Positions 30,811 through 41,800 of a stretch of DNA of 64,000 bases are shown one piece after another. Numbering within the stretch: position 1 is the first letter of the stretch; each line of letters begins with the position of its first letter. The notes below the pieces were generated by a model. It did no database searches. It was not told the origin of the DNA and saw only the letters and a program-made list of their open reading frames with translations. The position numbers and the translations under genes are program-made. The DNA lies in the NCBI RefSeq assembly GCF_017696275.1, contig NZ_JAAORF010000002.1, positions 351,544 through 415,543 of the forward strand, read 5' to 3'. Source of the DNA: Prochlorococcus marinus XMU1405. Its GTDB lineage: Bacteria > Cyanobacteriota > Cyanobacteriia > PCC-6307 > Cyanobiaceae.

Positions 30811-33339
30811 CTAGAAGTTAGCCCCTGCTAGCTCCTGTTGAGATTCTTCAGAAGAAATATTGATTTTAACTTTTTTATTTTCATCTATGTCAACTAACGC
30901 CTTATCTCCATCTTTAATTCTCCCCGAAAGGACTTCCTCTGCCAAACTATCTTCTAATAAGCGCATAACAGCTCTTCTTAATGGTCTTGCTCCATAAGAA
31001 GGGTTATAGCCTTCTTCAACAAGCCTTTCTTTAAATGCATCAGTTACGCTTAATTTAATACCTTTATCTTCCAATCTTGCAAAAACCTCTTTCAACATTA
31101 TTTCTGCAATTTCTTTAACTTCATTTTTAGAAAGTTGCCTGAATACAATTATTTCATCAAGTCTGTTTAAAAATTCAGGTCTGAAGTATTGCTTAAGTTC
31201 TTCATTAACTAGAGATTTGATTCTATTATATTGGCTATCTTCAACAGAATCACCAGAGAACTCAAATCCTAACCCACCTCCACCTTTCTCAATAACTTTT
31301 GAACCAATATTTGAAGTCATTATTAGTAAGGTATTTTTAAAATCAACAGTTCTACCTTTGGAATCTGTTAGTCTGCCGTCCTCAAGAAGTTGTAATAATA
31401 AATTGAAAACATCTGGATGAGCTTTCTCTACTTCATCAAACAAAACAACTGTATAAGGTCTTCTTCTGACTGCCTCAGTAAGTTGACCACCCTCATTAAA
31501 ACCTACATATCCCGGTGGCGAGCCAATTAGTTTACTAACTGTATGTCTCTCCATAAATTCTGACATATCTAATCTAATCATTGCTTCTTCGCTACCAAAG
31601 AAATATGAAGCTAAAGATTTAGTCAATTCAGTTTTACCTACGCCAGTAGGGCCTGAAAAGATAAAACTTGCTATTGGCCTATTTGGATTTTTCAAACCAA
31701 CTCTTGCTCTTCTAATTGCTCTAGAAACGGCTTTTACAGCTTCATCTTGACCGATCAGTCTTTGGTGAAGCGTCTCCTCCATGTTAAGAAGTTTAACTGA
31801 TTCTGTTTCAGTTAATTTTTGAACAGGAACACCTGTCCAAGAAGCAACAATATGTGCAACGTCCTCTTCACAGACCATAGGATTTTGTAAAAGTTTTGAA
31901 TCATTTTTTACCGAGTTTGTATCAATACTTGTTTCATCCTCAGTTGTAGATTCTTTTTTATTCTCGAGTACATCTTTAATTTTTGCAGACAACTCAATCT
32001 CTTTTTCTCTCAATTGACCGGCTTGATCAAAGTTTTGATCCCTTACAGATTCTTCCTTTTGTTTTTGAATTTGTCTTAATTCTTTATCAATTTGTTTAGC
32101 CTCAGGTGGAAGTTTAGAGTTTATTAAACGAACCCTACTTCCTGCCTCATCGATAAGATCTATAGCTTTATCAGGCAAAAATCTATCAGATATATAGCGA
32201 TCTCCTAGGTGAGCTGCAGCCTCTAAAGCATCATCAGTAATTTTAAGGCGATGATGTTGTTCATAACGTTCTCTAAGTCCCTTTAAGATTTCGATTGTAT
32301 CTTCTATTGATGGTTCTCCAACCATGACAGGTTGGAATCTTCTCTCTAAAGCAGCATCTCTTTCAATATGTTTTCTATATTCGTCTAGAGTTGTTGCTCC
32401 AATGCATTGGAGCTCTCCTCGGGCCAATGCAGGCTTAAGAATATTCGCTGCGTCTATAGCACCTTCAGCTGCTCCAGCACCAATCAAAGTATGCACTTCA
32501 TCTATGACAAGTATTACATTACCTGCAGATTTAATTTCCTCCATTATCTTCTTTAATCTTTCTTCAAATTCTCCTCTATATTTTGTTCCGGCTACCAAAA
32601 GTCCTATATCAAGAGTTAAAACTCTTTTATCTTCTAGTATGTCGGGGATGTCACCCAACTGTATTCTTTGAGCTAAACCCTCTGCAATAGCGGTTTTACC
32701 AACTCCAGGTTCACCGATAAGTACTGGATTATTTTTGGTCCTTCTGCCTAATATTTGAACAACGCGATCTATTTCCTCATATCGGCCAACTACTGGATCA
32801 AGTTTTGATTCACTTGCTAGCTTTGTTAGGTTTGTTCCAAATTCATCTAGTGTAGCAGTTTTTAAATTTCCTTTACTTGGATTAGCTCCACTGCCAACTT
32901 CTGCTGTTTCACCTAGCATCCTTATAACTTGAGTTCTTACTTTTGTAAGATCGATACTAAGATTTTCTAAAACCCTTGCAGCTACCCCTTCTCCTTCCCT
33001 AATCAAGCCTAGTAATAAATGTTCAGTCCCTATATAGTTATGACCTAATTGGCGCGCTTCTTCCAGTGATAATTCTAAAACCCTTTTTGCTCGAGGGGTA
33101 AAGGGTATTTCTACAGCTACAAAACCTGATCCTCTACCAATTATCTTTTCTACTTCAATTCTTGAATCTTTTAAATTGACACCTAATGATTTTAGAACTT
33201 TTGCTGCAACTCCTGTACCTTCTCCAATAAGACCTAATAAAATTTGTTCTGTACCAACGAAGTTATGGCCAAGCCTTCTAGCTTCCTCTTGAGCAAGCAT
33301 GATGACTTTTATAGCTTTTTCTGTAAATCTTTCAAACAT
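30811..33339 (-). CDS. clpC: ATP-dependent Clp protease ATPase subunit ClpC
   Basis: AAA+ unfoldase that feeds substrates to the ClpP/ClpR protease. It has 842 residues. The N-terminal double Clp repeat spans residues 1-145 ([20 protein letters not shown] and its second copy), the first AAA domain has Walker A GEPGVGKT near 207, and a middle UVR-like coiled region follows (about 410-470). The second AAA domain has GPTGVGKT near 555, and a C-terminal D2-small domain closes the protein. The length and middle region fit ClpC rather than ClpB. This gene looks noticeably richer in G+C (about 42% in one sampled 60-base line) than the recBCD block. Confidence 0.97.
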   Translation of the reverse strand: MFERFTEKAIKVIMLAQEEARRLGHNFVGTEQILLGLIGEGTGVAAKVLKSLGVNLKDSRIEVEKIIGRGSGFVAVEIPFTPRAKRVLELSLEEARQLGHNYIGTEHLLLGLIREGEGVAARVLENLSIDLTKVRTQVIRMLGETAEVGSGANPSKGNLKTATLDEFGTNLTKLASESKLDPVVGRYEEIDRVVQILGRRTKNNPVLIGEPGVGKTAIAEGLAQRIQLGDIPDILEDKRVLTLDIGLLVAGTKYRGEFEERLKKIMEEIKSAGNVILVIDEVHTLIGAGAAEGAIDAANILKPALARGELQCIGATTLDEYRKHIERDAALERRFQPVMVGEPSIEDTIEILKGLRERYEQHHRLKITDDALEAAAHLGDRYISDRFLPDKAIDLIDEAGSRVRLINSKLPPEAKQIDKELRQIQKQKEESVRDQNFDQAGQLREKEIELSAKIKDVLENKKESTTEDETSIDTNSVKNDSKLLQNPMVCEEDVAHIVASWTGVPVQKLTETESVKLLNMEETLHQRLIGQDEAVKAVSRAIRRARVGLKNPNRPIASFIFSGPTGVGKTELTKSLASYFFGSEEAMIRLDMSEFMERHTVSKLIGSPPGYVGFNEGGQLTEAVRRRPYTVVLFDEVEKAHPDVFNLLLQLLEDGRLTDSKGRTVDFKNTLLIMTSNIGSKVIEKGGGGLGFEFSGDSVEDSQYNRIKSLVNEELKQYFRPEFLNRLDEIIVFRQLSKNEVKEIAEIMLKEVFARLEDKGIKLSVTDAFKERLVEEGYNPSYGARPLRRAVMRLLEDSLAEEVLSGRIKDGDKALVDIDENKKVKINISSEESQQELAGANF

Positions 33340-33517
33340 TAGAAGATTATCTTGCTATTAATAACCTACCAGCAATATGTCAATTTTGTGTTCACAATGA
33401 GCTTTTGTGAATACCTAAAAGTATATTTTTTTTAATTTAATCTAACTTTTTTGGTGATATAGCAATAAATTCAAGTAATTTCAAGCATTCTGGTTATCCG
33501 AACAATTAAATTTTAAA

Positions 33518-33958
33518 TTACTTAGTTCTTAGTTTTTTTTCTTTGAGGAGAGCATCCGAACCATCCTTATAATAATCTCTTCGTATTCCCACAGTATTAA
33601 AATCAAAGCTATTGTAAAATTTATCAGCAGAAAAATTAGAATGAGAGACTTCCAAAATTAATTTTTTTAAATTTAATTTTTCACATTCTTCTATTAAGTA
33701 GCTCATAAGGTAAGTTCCAAAACCTTTTTTCCTGTATTTATGGTTTACCACAAAAAAATTTATTTGAGCTTCATCAAGAACTACATGAAAAACACATATT
33801 CCTACTACAAGATTTGAAAGTAATATCCCGAAGACATTGACACCATCTTTTTTAAATTCTTTAGCCCATTGATTTTTGCTCCACAAAGAGATCGTATTTG
33901 AATCTAATTCATAACATAAATCAATATCTTTCTCTTTTATATGTTTAATGGATATCAT
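33518..33958 (-). CDS. rimI: GNAT acetyltransferase, RimI-like
   Basis: 146 residues with a GNAT fold: the acetyl-CoA binding motif is in YRKKGFGTYLMSYLIEE, with INFFVVNHKYR before it and ILEVSHSNFSADKFYNSFDF after it. That last region resembles RimI (LEVRxSNxxAxxLYxxxGF), which acetylates the N-terminus of ribosomal protein S18. It differs at several positions (SHSNFSADKFYNS), so the substrate is not certain. The gene is divergent from lysA across an 87-base spacer. Upstream of clpC the 178-base spacer 33340-33517 holds no gene I can see. Confidence 0.82.
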   Translation of the reverse strand: MISIKHIKEKDIDLCYELDSNTISLWSKNQWAKEFKKDGVNVFGILLSNLVVGICVFHVVLDEAQINFFVVNHKYRKKGFGTYLMSYLIEECEKLNLKKLILEVSHSNFSADKFYNSFDFNTVGIRRDYYKDGSDALLKEKKLRTK

Positions 33959-34045
33959 TTTATAATAAATAAATATTCAAAAATCTGAAATTAAAGTCAT
34001 TATAAAATATGACAATTTAAGAATAACTCTATTTAGAATTTTCCC

Positions 34046-35419
34046 ATGGACGAAAAAAAATCCTTTTTAAAACAAAAGATTGATATCAACAGCCCAAATA
34101 AAAATATAGTACCGATTACTACATCTATAGGAAGTGATGGAAAATTATCAATTGGTGGGTGCTCTATTGAAGAATTAGTTAAGAAATATGATTCTCCACT
34201 TTATATTTTGGATGAAATCACTCTAAGAAACTCTTGTAGAGCATATAAAAAAGCACTAGAAAAATATTACCCTGGAGGATCTCTTCCAATATATGCTTCT
34301 AAAGCAAATAGTTCTTTATTCATGAGTAACCTAGTTTCATCAGAGGGTTTTGGACTTGATGCGGTTTCAGAGGGAGAACTATTAACTGCTCTTAAAGGTG
34401 GAGTCCCAAATGAAAAAATCGTCTTTCACGGTAATAATAAATCAGATCAAGAAATAGAGTTTGCAATTAGAAATAACATACAAGTAATTGTAGATAATGA
34501 TTATGACTTACAAAGGTTAGAAGAAACTTCAAATTCATTAAATTGTGATTTGGAAATAATGATTCGATTTACTCCTGGAATCGAATGCCATACTCATGAA
34601 TACATTAGAACTGGATCATTTGATAGCAAATTTGGTTTCGGTATTGAATATTTAAATCATTTATTTGACAAAGTCAGCAAGACTAAACATCTTAACTTAA
34701 AGGGATTACATGCACACATTGGGTCCCAGATTTTTGAACTAGACCCACATAATGATCTAGGCAAAATAATGGTGAATGTCATTTTACAAGCCAAAAAATT
34801 TGGCCATGATATACAAAAATTGAATATGGGTGGAGGTTTAGGTATTAAATATACAGAAGATGACGATCCCCCTTCAATAGATGAATGGGTAAAAACAATT
34901 TCCACATCTGTTGTTCAAGCTTGTAAAAAACATAATTTAAATTTACCTACTTTGATGTGTGAGCCAGGAAGATCCATTGTATCTACAGCAGGAATAACAA
35001 TTTACAAAATTGGGGCGTTTAAAGAAATACCAGGGATCAGAACATATTTATCTGTTGATGGTGGAATGAGTGATAATCCAAGACCAATAACATATCAATC
35101 AAATTATTCCGCATGTTTGGTAAGTAACCCCTTTAATATTAATTCTAAAAATAAATATACTATTGCTGGTAAGCACTGCGAATCAGGAGATGTATTGTTT
35201 AAAGAGATAGAACTAGCTAATTGCAAAACGGGAGATCTTATATGTGTTTTTGGTACTGGTGCTTACAATAACTCAATGAGTTCTAATTACAACAGAATTC
35301 CAAGACCTGCTGCCCTCTTAGTTTCTGATGGTGAAGCAGAAATTATTCAAAAAAGAGAAAGCCCATTGGATCTTTTAAAATACGACGTCTTACCTGATCG
35401 CTTTCTTAAACAAAATTAG
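34046..35419 (+). CDS. lysA: Diaminopimelate decarboxylase
   Basis: Last enzyme of lysine synthesis, decarboxylating meso-diaminopimelate with PLP. It has 457 residues. The fold-type III barrel carries the PLP lysine in YASKANSS, then HGNNKSD, the glycine-rich NMGGGLGIKY, CEPGRSIV and ENCESGD-type CESGDVLF motifs, and the C-terminal FGTGAYNNSM containing the substrate-contact tyrosine. The ATG at 34046 leads a plus-strand run of six genes reaching 39.6 kb with gaps of 28 bases or less or small overlaps. No lysine riboswitch is visible in the 87-base leader. Confidence 0.95.
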   Translation: MDEKKSFLKQKIDINSPNKNIVPITTSIGSDGKLSIGGCSIEELVKKYDSPLYILDEITLRNSCRAYKKALEKYYPGGSLPIYASKANSSLFMSNLVSSEGFGLDAVSEGELLTALKGGVPNEKIVFHGNNKSDQEIEFAIRNNIQVIVDNDYDLQRLEETSNSLNCDLEIMIRFTPGIECHTHEYIRTGSFDSKFGFGIEYLNHLFDKVSKTKHLNLKGLHAHIGSQIFELDPHNDLGKIMVNVILQAKKFGHDIQKLNMGGGLGIKYTEDDDPPSIDEWVKTISTSVVQACKKHNLNLPTLMCEPGRSIVSTAGITIYKIGAFKEIPGIRTYLSVDGGMSDNPRPITYQSNYSACLVSNPFNINSKNKYTIAGKHCESGDVLFKEIELANCKTGDLICVFGTGAYNNSMSSNYNRIPRPAALLVSDGEAEIIQKRESPLDLLKYDVLPDRFLKQN

Positions 35420-35447
35420 GTACATTTAGATTAATTTTATTTTTAAT

Positions 35448-36356
35448 GTGAATTTCTGGGGGATTATAAATTTAAAGCTTTTATTAGATGTCTTATTCGC
35501 TGTAGGTTTTGGACTTTTATTATTTTCTAGAGTTAAAGAACAGAGAACATTGTGGCTTTTAAGGGGATATTTGTTTTTAGTTTCATCAGCTTGGTTCATT
35601 CAAAGATATGCATATCTTCCTTTAACATCAAAATTAATTGATGCTGTAGTCCTCGCATGCTCTCTCTCTTTAGCAATACTTTGGCAAGGAGAGCTGAGAA
35701 GGTTAATGGAATTGTTAGGTACTGGTAGGTTAGCTGTATTACTAGGAAATCCACCAAAGGAATTCAGAGCAAAATCCACTACTATTACTCAGTTAGTCGA
35801 TACTGCAGGTAAACTCTCTCAGAATAGAAGGGGTGCTTTAATCGTTGTGGATTTGGGGAGTGATTTAAGACCTGAAGATTTTTTATATTCAGGGACAAAA
35901 ATTGAGGCACAATTGTCAACAGACCTTTTAATAAATCTTTTTGCAACAGATACACCTCTGCATGATGGAGCAGTTCTTGTGAAGGGTAACAAAATAATAT
36001 CTGCAGGAGTAATACTTCCACTCTCTAGGCAAGGAATTAGCAGATACGGCACAAGACACTTGGCTGCATTGGGAATTACAGAAAGATTTGATAGATGTAT
36101 TTGTATTGTTGTTTCTGAAGAGACAGGTACGTTATCATTAGCAAATCAGGGGAAACTTGAAAGGCCAATTACCAGTAGTAGGTTACAAGAACTACTTGTG
36201 GATTTAATAGGGAATCAAAACTCTATGGGAACGAATAAACCAGCTCTAAGTAAAAATTCTTTATCCCAAAAGACAAATGCAAGTGATAATATTGTTGGTG
36301 GTATTAATGAAGATGAGTCCAAAGAATCAGAAATCATTACCACTAAAAGGGACTAG
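35448..36356 (+). CDS. cdaA: Diadenylate cyclase (CdaA/DisA_N family)
   Basis: Membrane-associated cyclase making c-di-AMP from two ATP. It has 302 residues: three hydrophobic helices (about 10-28, 38-56, 62-80), then the DAC domain with the metal-binding DGA motif at 173-175 (LHDGAVLV). The second signature, RHR in Bacillus CdaA (GTRHRAALGI), reads RHL at 203-205 (GTRHLAALGI). The C-terminal 45 residues are polar and probably disordered. Start GTG at 35448. It is 28 bases after lysA and 3 bases before uppS, a coupling to cell-wall precursor genes seen elsewhere for CdaA. Confidence 0.9.
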   Translation: MNFWGIINLKLLLDVLFAVGFGLLLFSRVKEQRTLWLLRGYLFLVSSAWFIQRYAYLPLTSKLIDAVVLACSLSLAILWQGELRRLMELLGTGRLAVLLGNPPKEFRAKSTTITQLVDTAGKLSQNRRGALIVVDLGSDLRPEDFLYSGTKIEAQLSTDLLINLFATDTPLHDGAVLVKGNKIISAGVILPLSRQGISRYGTRHLAALGITERFDRCICIVVSEETGTLSLANQGKLERPITSSRLQELLVDLIGNQNSMGTNKPALSKNSLSQKTNASDNIVGGINEDESKESEIITTKRD

Positions 36357-36359
36357 AAA

Positions 36360-37163
36360 ATGAGATTAGGAAAATTAATAGACGATAAAATTAATGACTT
36401 ATCAATGAAAATAGATAAGCAAAAAGTACCCAAACATGTAGCAATAATTATGGACGGAAATGGGAGATGGGCAACTAGGAAAGGCTTGCCTCGATCCTTT
36501 GGGCATAAACAGGGCGTTAGTGTATTAAAAAAAATTCTCAAAGCTGCAAAAAATTTAGGTTGTAAAGTAATTACTGTTTATGCTTTTTCAACTGAGAATT
36601 GGACAAGACCAACAAAAGAAGTTGATTTTCTCATAAATCTTTTTAGCGAAGTTTTAAAAAACGAAATTAAAGAAATACATGAAGAATCAACAAAAATAAA
36701 ATTCATAGGAGATTTAACTCCTTTTCCAAAAAATTTAAAAGAAATAATCTCTAGTTCAGAGTCTCTAACTAAACACAACAATAAATTTTTATTCAATGTT
36801 TGTGTGAATTATGGAGGTAGGCAAGAAATAGTAAAAGTTGCAAAAGAATTAGCCTTAAAATCTTCTTCTGGAGAAATAAACCCAAGTGAAATTGACGAAG
36901 AATTATTTAATTCAGAGCTATTAACTGGAGGGATTAAGGATCCAGAATTACTAATAAGAACTAGTGGCGAAAAAAGGATAAGTAATTTTCTATTATGGCA
37001 ATTAGCTTATTCAGAAATTTATATATCTGACGTACTTTGGCCTGAGTTCAATGAGTATGAATTTCTCAAAGCAATAATTGATTACCAATCAAGGCATAGA
37101 CGTTTCGGAGGTATAGAATCATTACCAAATGAATCTTTTAAAGATTCTCAATGTTCTTCCTAA
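36360..37163 (+). CDS. uppS: Isoprenyl transferase (undecaprenyl diphosphate synthase type)
   Basis: Cis-prenyl chain elongation enzyme making the lipid carrier for peptidoglycan. It has 267 residues. The MDGNGRWA motif with the catalytic aspartate lies near residue 31. [28 protein letters not shown] and the C-terminal [18 protein letters not shown] and [10 protein letters not shown] complete the UppS pattern. It starts 3 bases after cdaA, so the two genes are probably translationally coupled. The following bioB reading frame either overlaps its end by 13 bases or starts 5 bases past it. Confidence 0.95.
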   Translation: MRLGKLIDDKINDLSMKIDKQKVPKHVAIIMDGNGRWATRKGLPRSFGHKQGVSVLKKILKAAKNLGCKVITVYAFSTENWTRPTKEVDFLINLFSEVLKNEIKEIHEESTKIKFIGDLTPFPKNLKEIISSSESLTKHNNKFLFNVCVNYGGRQEIVKVAKELALKSSSGEINPSEIDEELFNSELLTGGIKDPELLIRTSGEKRISNFLLWQLAYSEIYISDVLWPEFNEYEFLKAIIDYQSRHRRFGGIESLPNESFKDSQCSS

Positions 37164-37168
37164 CAAAA

Positions 37169-38179
37169 ATGACAAATTCAAATAATCATCAGTTAGATAA
37201 CGAAATTAGGTTTGATTGGGAAAGACAAGAAATATTGGAAATACTCAATAAGCCTCTGATTGATTTAATGTGGGAATCCCAAATCATTCACAGAAAATTT
37301 AACAAATACAATATTCAATTAGCATCATTGTTCAGCGTAAAAACTGGTGGATGCGAGGAAAATTGTTCGTATTGTAGCCAATCAATTTATAGTGCTAGCG
37401 AAATCAAAAGTCATCCGCAATTTGAGGTTGAAGAGGTTTTAAAAAGAGCTCAAATAGCAAAAAATGAAGGTGCAGATAGGTTTTGTATGGGTTGGGCGTG
37501 GAGAGAAATTAGAGATGGAAAATCTTTTAATGCAATGTTAGAGATGGTTAGCGGTGTAAGAAATTTAGGAATGGAAGCTTGTGTTACAGCTGGGATGCTT
37601 ACAGAACAACAAGCTTCCAGACTAGCTGATGCAGGTTTGACCGCGTATAACCACAATCTTGATACTAGTCCTGAGTATTATAAAAATATAATTACGACTA
37701 GAACTTATCAAGACAGATTAGATACTATCAATAGAGTAAGAAATGCAGGAATAAATGTTTGTTGTGGAGGAATAATAGGTTTAGGTGAAACTAATGGCGA
37801 TAGAGCATCTCTTTTGGAAGTACTTTCAAACATGAATCCGCACCCTGAAAGTGTTCCTATAAATTCATTAGTAGCTATTGAAGGTACTGGTTTAGAAGAT
37901 AATCAAGAAATTGATTCAATTGAGATGATAAGGATGATAGCTACAGCAAGAATTCTCATGCCTAAAAGTAAAATAAGATTAAGTGCAGGTCGAGAAAAGC
38001 TATCAAAAGAAGCCCAAATATTATGTTTTCAATGTGGTGCAAATTCAATCTTTTACGGAGATGAGTTACTCACAACTTCAAATCCATCTTTTCAATCAGA
38101 CAGAAAACTTCTTAATGAGGTAGGAGTATCATTTAATAAAGATTTTGAAACTTGTGAAAAAACATTATCTTCTTTATGA
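37169..38179 (+). CDS. bioB: Biotin synthase
   Basis: Radical SAM enzyme inserting sulfur into dethiobiotin. The [4Fe-4S] SAM-binding cysteines are in [13 protein letters not shown] (CxxxCxxC), followed by YTHNLDTS-like [13 protein letters not shown] and [11 protein letters not shown]. About 336 residues from ATG 37169, which I prefer because it avoids the uppS overlap. An ATG 18 bases earlier (37151) is in frame and would add MFFLTK. The stop overlaps the start of trhO by 4 bases (ATGA), so the two should be coupled. Confidence 0.95.
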   Translation: MTNSNNHQLDNEIRFDWERQEILEILNKPLIDLMWESQIIHRKFNKYNIQLASLFSVKTGGCEENCSYCSQSIYSASEIKSHPQFEVEEVLKRAQIAKNEGADRFCMGWAWREIRDGKSFNAMLEMVSGVRNLGMEACVTAGMLTEQQASRLADAGLTAYNHNLDTSPEYYKNIITTRTYQDRLDTINRVRNAGINVCCGGIIGLGETNGDRASLLEVLSNMNPHPESVPINSLVAIEGTGLEDNQEIDSIEMIRMIATARILMPKSKIRLSAGREKLSKEAQILCFQCGANSIFYGDELLTTSNPSFQSDRKLLNEVGVSFNKDFETCEKTLSSL

Positions 38180-39108
38180 AAGGCAAAAATTATAAAATAG
38201 TTTCTCTTTATTCCTTTTTCCCATTTCAAGAAAACTTAATTCTTGATCTGAAAAATAAATTATTAGAAATTGAAAATGAAAACGATATTTCAGGTTTATT
38301 AATTTTTGCGAGTGAAGGTATTAATGGAACTATTTGTGCTGAGAAAAATGTAACTGATTTTGTTATCAACTTACTTGATAAATATACGGATAATAGAAAT
38401 TTGAATATAAAAGTAAACTTTTCAAAAAAGAAAGTCTTCAAAAAATTAAAAATAAAAATTAAGAAAGAAATAGTTACCATGGGTGTCCATGGAATAAAGC
38501 CTGCGCAAGATAATGGGACTTATGTTGACTCAGTGAATTGGAATAAGTTAGTCAAAAATCAAAATACAATAGTCATTGATACTAGAAATCATTATGAGGT
38601 TTCTATTGGAACTTTTCAGAATTCAATAAACCCAAATACAAAAAACTTTAGCGAATTCCCCAAATGGGTAGATGATCATTTAGATACCCATTTAGAAGAT
38701 AAAGAGTCTACAAATATAGCGATGTTTTGTACCGGAGGAATAAGATGTGAAAAAGCTACAAGTTTGCTGAAAAAGAAAGGTTATAAAAATATTTATCACC
38801 TACAAGGTGGCATCCTTCAATACCTTGATGATATACCAAGAGACAAAAACTTATTTGAAGGTGAATGTTATGTTTTTGATAAAAGAGTTGCTTTAGATCA
38901 AGAATTAGAAAAAGGATCCTACTCAATTTGTCATGCATGTGGAATGCCAGTTTCAATTCAAGATCAAGAAAGAAAAGAATATAGAAAGGGTATCCAATGT
39001 CATTTCTGCATAGACCAATTCAGCAATGATGATAGAAAAAGGTTTGAAGAAAGACAAAAACAAATCGATAGATTAAACGAGGAAAATCATAAAATTTATA
39101 AGGACTAA
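38176..39108 (+). CDS. trhO: tRNA uridine(34) hydroxylase, rhodanese-domain protein
   Basis: UPF0176/TrhO family, which hydroxylates U34 of tRNAs on the way to 5-methoxyuridine-type wobble modifications. It has 310 residues: an N-terminal YceA-like domain (about 1-100), a rhodanese domain with the active cysteine in [12 protein letters not shown], and a C-terminal CHACGMPVS plus QCHFC pair that may bind zinc. Family length and order are normal. Overlaps bioB by 4 bases, with the unknown 166-residue gene 11 bases downstream. Confidence 0.9.
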   Translation: MKGKNYKIVSLYSFFPFQENLILDLKNKLLEIENENDISGLLIFASEGINGTICAEKNVTDFVINLLDKYTDNRNLNIKVNFSKKKVFKKLKIKIKKEIVTMGVHGIKPAQDNGTYVDSVNWNKLVKNQNTIVIDTRNHYEVSIGTFQNSINPNTKNFSEFPKWVDDHLDTHLEDKESTNIAMFCTGGIRCEKATSLLKKKGYKNIYHLQGGILQYLDDIPRDKNLFEGECYVFDKRVALDQELEKGSYSICHACGMPVSIQDQERKEYRKGIQCHFCIDQFSNDDRKRFEERQKQIDRLNEENHKIYKD

Positions 39109-39119
39109 TTTTCAAAATC

Positions 39120-39620
39120 ATGAAAGTCGAAGAATTAGAAAAATTAGCAGGTGCCATTGGATTATTAATTAAAATTCAAGTTAGAGAAACTCTCGGATTA
39201 TGTTTCTTTAGAATTGTTATAGCAGAACAAAAAGATAACATAATAAAGATTTGGGCCGAAATGAAAGGTTGGACTTATTTAAATAAACAAGGTATCCAGC
39301 TTGATACATTAAGAATCCTTAGTAAAGCACCTGCTTTTGTTTCGGAATTAATATGGGCAACAACTATGGCCTGGGCAATTGAAAAAAAATCAAGCAACAA
39401 AGTAAGACTTTTAGCTATTTTTGATAGTGAAGGATATAGTAAGAAACTTGTAAGATATTTTAAATTAATAGGATTCAAAATTGTAAAAGAAGTTGGTTCT
39501 AGCCCATTAGATCTTTTAATAAGATTGATTTGGGGAGGTGCAGGTACACTCATGAACGGGGAATGTATCTCCATATTGGAAAAACTTGAAAAGAAACTCT
39601 CTTTAATTGAAGAAAATTAA
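39120..39620 (+). CDS. Conserved protein of unknown function, GNAT-like shape
   Basis: 166 residues. No known catalytic motif. It is rich in alternating strand and helix segments (for example LLAIFDSEGYSKKLVRYFKLIGFKIVKEVG), a pattern also seen in acetyltransferase-like folds, but I would not assign function on that. A C-terminal glycine-rich loop WGGAGTLMNGEC stands out. Last gene of the lysA-cdaA-uppS-bioB-trhO run. Its stop overlaps the convergent lipA stop by 4 bases. Confidence 0.75.
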   Translation: MKVEELEKLAGAIGLLIKIQVRETLGLCFFRIVIAEQKDNIIKIWAEMKGWTYLNKQGIQLDTLRILSKAPAFVSELIWATTMAWAIEKKSSNKVRLLAIFDSEGYSKKLVRYFKLIGFKIVKEVGSSPLDLLIRLIWGGAGTLMNGECISILEKLEKKLSLIEEN

Positions 39621-40516
39621 CCCGCATGATAACTACTTCTAACTAAAGGGCCAGAAGATACTTTTTTAAATCCTAATTCCTTAGAGAAGCGATATAAATA
39701 TTCAAACTCTGATGGATCCCAATATTTCTTAACTACCAAATGATTGAATGAGGGCCTTAAATATTGGCCAATTGTAATTTGATCACAATCTATTTTTTTT
39801 AGATCATAAATTGTATTTTTTATTTCATCCAATGTTTCCCCAAGACCTAACATAATGCCTGATTTAGTTTGAATATGAGGAGCAATATCTTTTGACTTTT
39901 TTAGTAATCTAAGGGATTTTTTGTAATTTGCACCCCTCCTAACTTCTTTTTGGAGTCTTTCAACAGTTTCAAGATTATGATTAAAGCATATTGGATTTTT
40001 TTCTAAAATCATCTTCAATCTCTCAGTCTGAAGGTTATTAGTTTCACCTATATTTTTGCCCCCACCCCATAAATCAGGAGTTAAAACCTCTATCTTAATT
40101 GTTGAATCAATTTTTCTAATTTCATCAATTGTAGACATAAATAAGTTTGCACCATGATCTGGGAGATCGTCTCTAGCTACAGATGTCAAAACAACATATT
40201 TCAAATTTAGTACTTTCACGGCTTCAGCGACTTGAGTACATTCATCAATATTGATAGAACTAGGTCTACCTTTATTTACCTGACAAAAAGCACATGAACG
40301 AGAACAAATCGATCCCCCTAGTAAAAAAGTGGCAGTTCCTGAGGCATAACATTCTGCTCTATTTGGACATCTTGCTTCTTCACAAATAGTATGAATATTT
40401 GATTTTTTGATGAGTGTTTGTATTTTTTCGAATTCTGAAACTTTACTAATAGGAAATTTAATCCAAGAGGGAAGTCTTAAGATTTTTTCTTTCTTGATTA
40501 GATTATTATCTCTCAT
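39617..40516 (-). CDS. lipA: Lipoyl synthase
   Basis: Radical SAM enzyme adding two sulfurs to octanoyl-protein to make lipoyl groups for 2-oxoacid dehydrogenases and glycine cleavage. It has 299 residues. Both cluster motifs are present: the auxiliary-cluster CEEARCPNRAEC (CxxxxCxxxxxC) and the SAM-cluster CSRSCAFC (CxxxCxxC). The C-terminal RSSYHAG with the conserved serine is also intact. Cyanobacteria often have two lipA copies, so paralogue identity is not decided. It follows recR by 3 bases on the minus strand. Confidence 0.95.
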   Translation of the reverse strand: MRDNNLIKKEKILRLPSWIKFPISKVSEFEKIQTLIKKSNIHTICEEARCPNRAECYASGTATFLLGGSICSRSCAFCQVNKGRPSSINIDECTQVAEAVKVLNLKYVVLTSVARDDLPDHGANLFMSTIDEIRKIDSTIKIEVLTPDLWGGGKNIGETNNLQTERLKMILEKNPICFNHNLETVERLQKEVRRGANYKKSLRLLKKSKDIAPHIQTKSGIMLGLGETLDEIKNTIYDLKKIDCDQITIGQYLRPSFNHLVVKKYWDPSEFEYLYRFSKELGFKKVSSGPLVRSSYHAG

Positions 40517-40519
40517 TGT

Positions 40520-41119
40520 CTAATTTAGTTTTGTTCTCCCTTCTAACGCCCTTGCAAGTGTAACTTCATCCACATATTCAAGTTCACTGCCCATTGGAAG
40601 GCCATATGCAATCCTCGTAACTTTAGTAAAAGGGGCTAACAATTTTCCAATATAAAGACTTGTTGTATCTCCCTCAACACTGGGGGTCAATGCCAATATG
40701 ATCTCATCTATTTCAGACTTACTAACTCTTTCTACCAAGCTTCTTATTTCTAAGAGTTCGGGGCCAACAGAATCCATTGGGGATATTAAACCACCAATAA
40801 CATGGTAAACACCTTTAAATTCTCTGGCGCGCTCCAAAGCTAGCAAATCTTTAGTTTCTGCTACTACACAGATTAGTTTTTGATTTCTTTCATTATTTTT
40901 ACAAATTTCACATTCATCTTCTGACGTCAAATTGAAACATTTTTTGCACCGACCAACATTACTATGTGCTTCTAAAAGAGCCTTTGAAAAATCTCTTATT
41001 GTACTTTCAGGTTGTTTTAAAATAAACAGGGCTAATCGTTGCGCTGTTCTTGGACCAATCCCTGGAAATTTCTCAAAATGACCAATTAATTTTGAAAGCG
41101 GTTTGGTATAAGTAATCAA
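40520..41119 (-). CDS. recR: Recombination mediator protein RecR
   Basis: Loads RecA at single-strand gaps with RecFO. It has 199 residues. Helix-hairpin-helix [18 protein letters not shown] near the N-terminus, a C4 zinc finger in [16 protein letters not shown], and a Toprim domain ([31 protein letters not shown]) follow. The start is TTG at 41119, with no better ATG upstream. It precedes lipA in the same direction, and the 103-base spacer to psbP holds both divergent promoters. Confidence 0.95.
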   Translation of the reverse strand: MITYTKPLSKLIGHFEKFPGIGPRTAQRLALFILKQPESTIRDFSKALLEAHSNVGRCKKCFNLTSEDECEICKNNERNQKLICVVAETKDLLALERAREFKGVYHVIGGLISPMDSVGPELLEIRSLVERVSKSEIDEIILALTPSVEGDTTSLYIGKLLAPFTKVTRIAYGLPMGSELEYVDEVTLARALEGRTKLN

Positions 41120-41222
41120 AATTAAACTATTTCTAGGAATAATTTAGACGCAAAATTCTGAATTGCCATAATTGTTTGCTTTTAATGTCTTATTATGTTT
41201 TTAGTTAGTAATTTCAAACAAA

Positions 41223-41780
41223 ATGAAAAATATTAAATTTAACCCTTTCAAATATTTATTTTTGATTTTCTTGTGTTTAACACTGAGCGCTTGTAGTGGC
41301 GGACTAAATGCTGGATTAGAAGCTTATCAAAGTCCAGATGGAAGATATGCCTTTTTATATCCAACAGGCTGGACTAGAGTAAAAGTCGATGGAGGACCTG
41401 AAATTATTTATCATGATTTAATAAATAGTAATGAGACCTTAAGTTTAGTTATTTCTGATGTCAATAAAGAGGTTCAATTAGAGCAATTAGGAAGCCCAAA
41501 TGAAGTAGGCCAAACATTAATTGATAAAGTCATTGCTCCCGAAGGTTCAGGTAGAGAGGTAAAACTTATAAATGCCAATAAGAGGGAGACATCCAATCAT
41601 ATTTTCTATGATTTAGAGTATGAATTAAATTTAAATGAACAGGCAAGACATGAATTAGCTACTGTCGTAATTGATAGAGGAACACTTTACACTTTTGCTG
41701 TGGGAACAAATGAAGAAAGGTGGAATAAAGTTGACGGTATGTTTAGTAACGTAATTGAATCATTTAACTTCTTAATATAA
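41223..41780 (+). CDS. psbP: PsbP-like lipoprotein (CyanoP)
   Basis: Luminal or peripheral photosystem II assembly factor. It has 185 residues. A lipoprotein signal peptide ends in the lipobox LSAC with the modified cysteine at C24. The PsbP domain follows, with the recognisable YAFLYPTGWTRVKVDGG core and the C-terminal LYTFAVGTNEERW. Known cyanobacterial CyanoP is lipid-anchored in thylakoids, which agrees with the lipobox. It is transcribed alone and converges on an ABC transporter gene 20 bases away. Confidence 0.92.
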   Translation: MKNIKFNPFKYLFLIFLCLTLSACSGGLNAGLEAYQSPDGRYAFLYPTGWTRVKVDGGPEIIYHDLINSNETLSLVISDVNKEVQLEQLGSPNEVGQTLIDKVIAPEGSGREVKLINANKRETSNHIFYDLEYELNLNEQARHELATVVIDRGTLYTFAVGTNEERWNKVDGMFSNVIESFNFLI

Positions 41781-41800
41781 TTTAGAAATTCATACTAGAT

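Noticed and set aside
32324..32671. Plus-strand open frame of 115 codons inside clpC
   Set aside because: It is entirely antisense to a conserved AAA+ domain and reflects codon bias of clpC.
37151..37168. Earlier bioB start
   Set aside because: It overlaps uppS by 13 bases, adds six residues (MFFLTK) not typical of the family start, and has no ribosome-binding site; kept only as an alternative.
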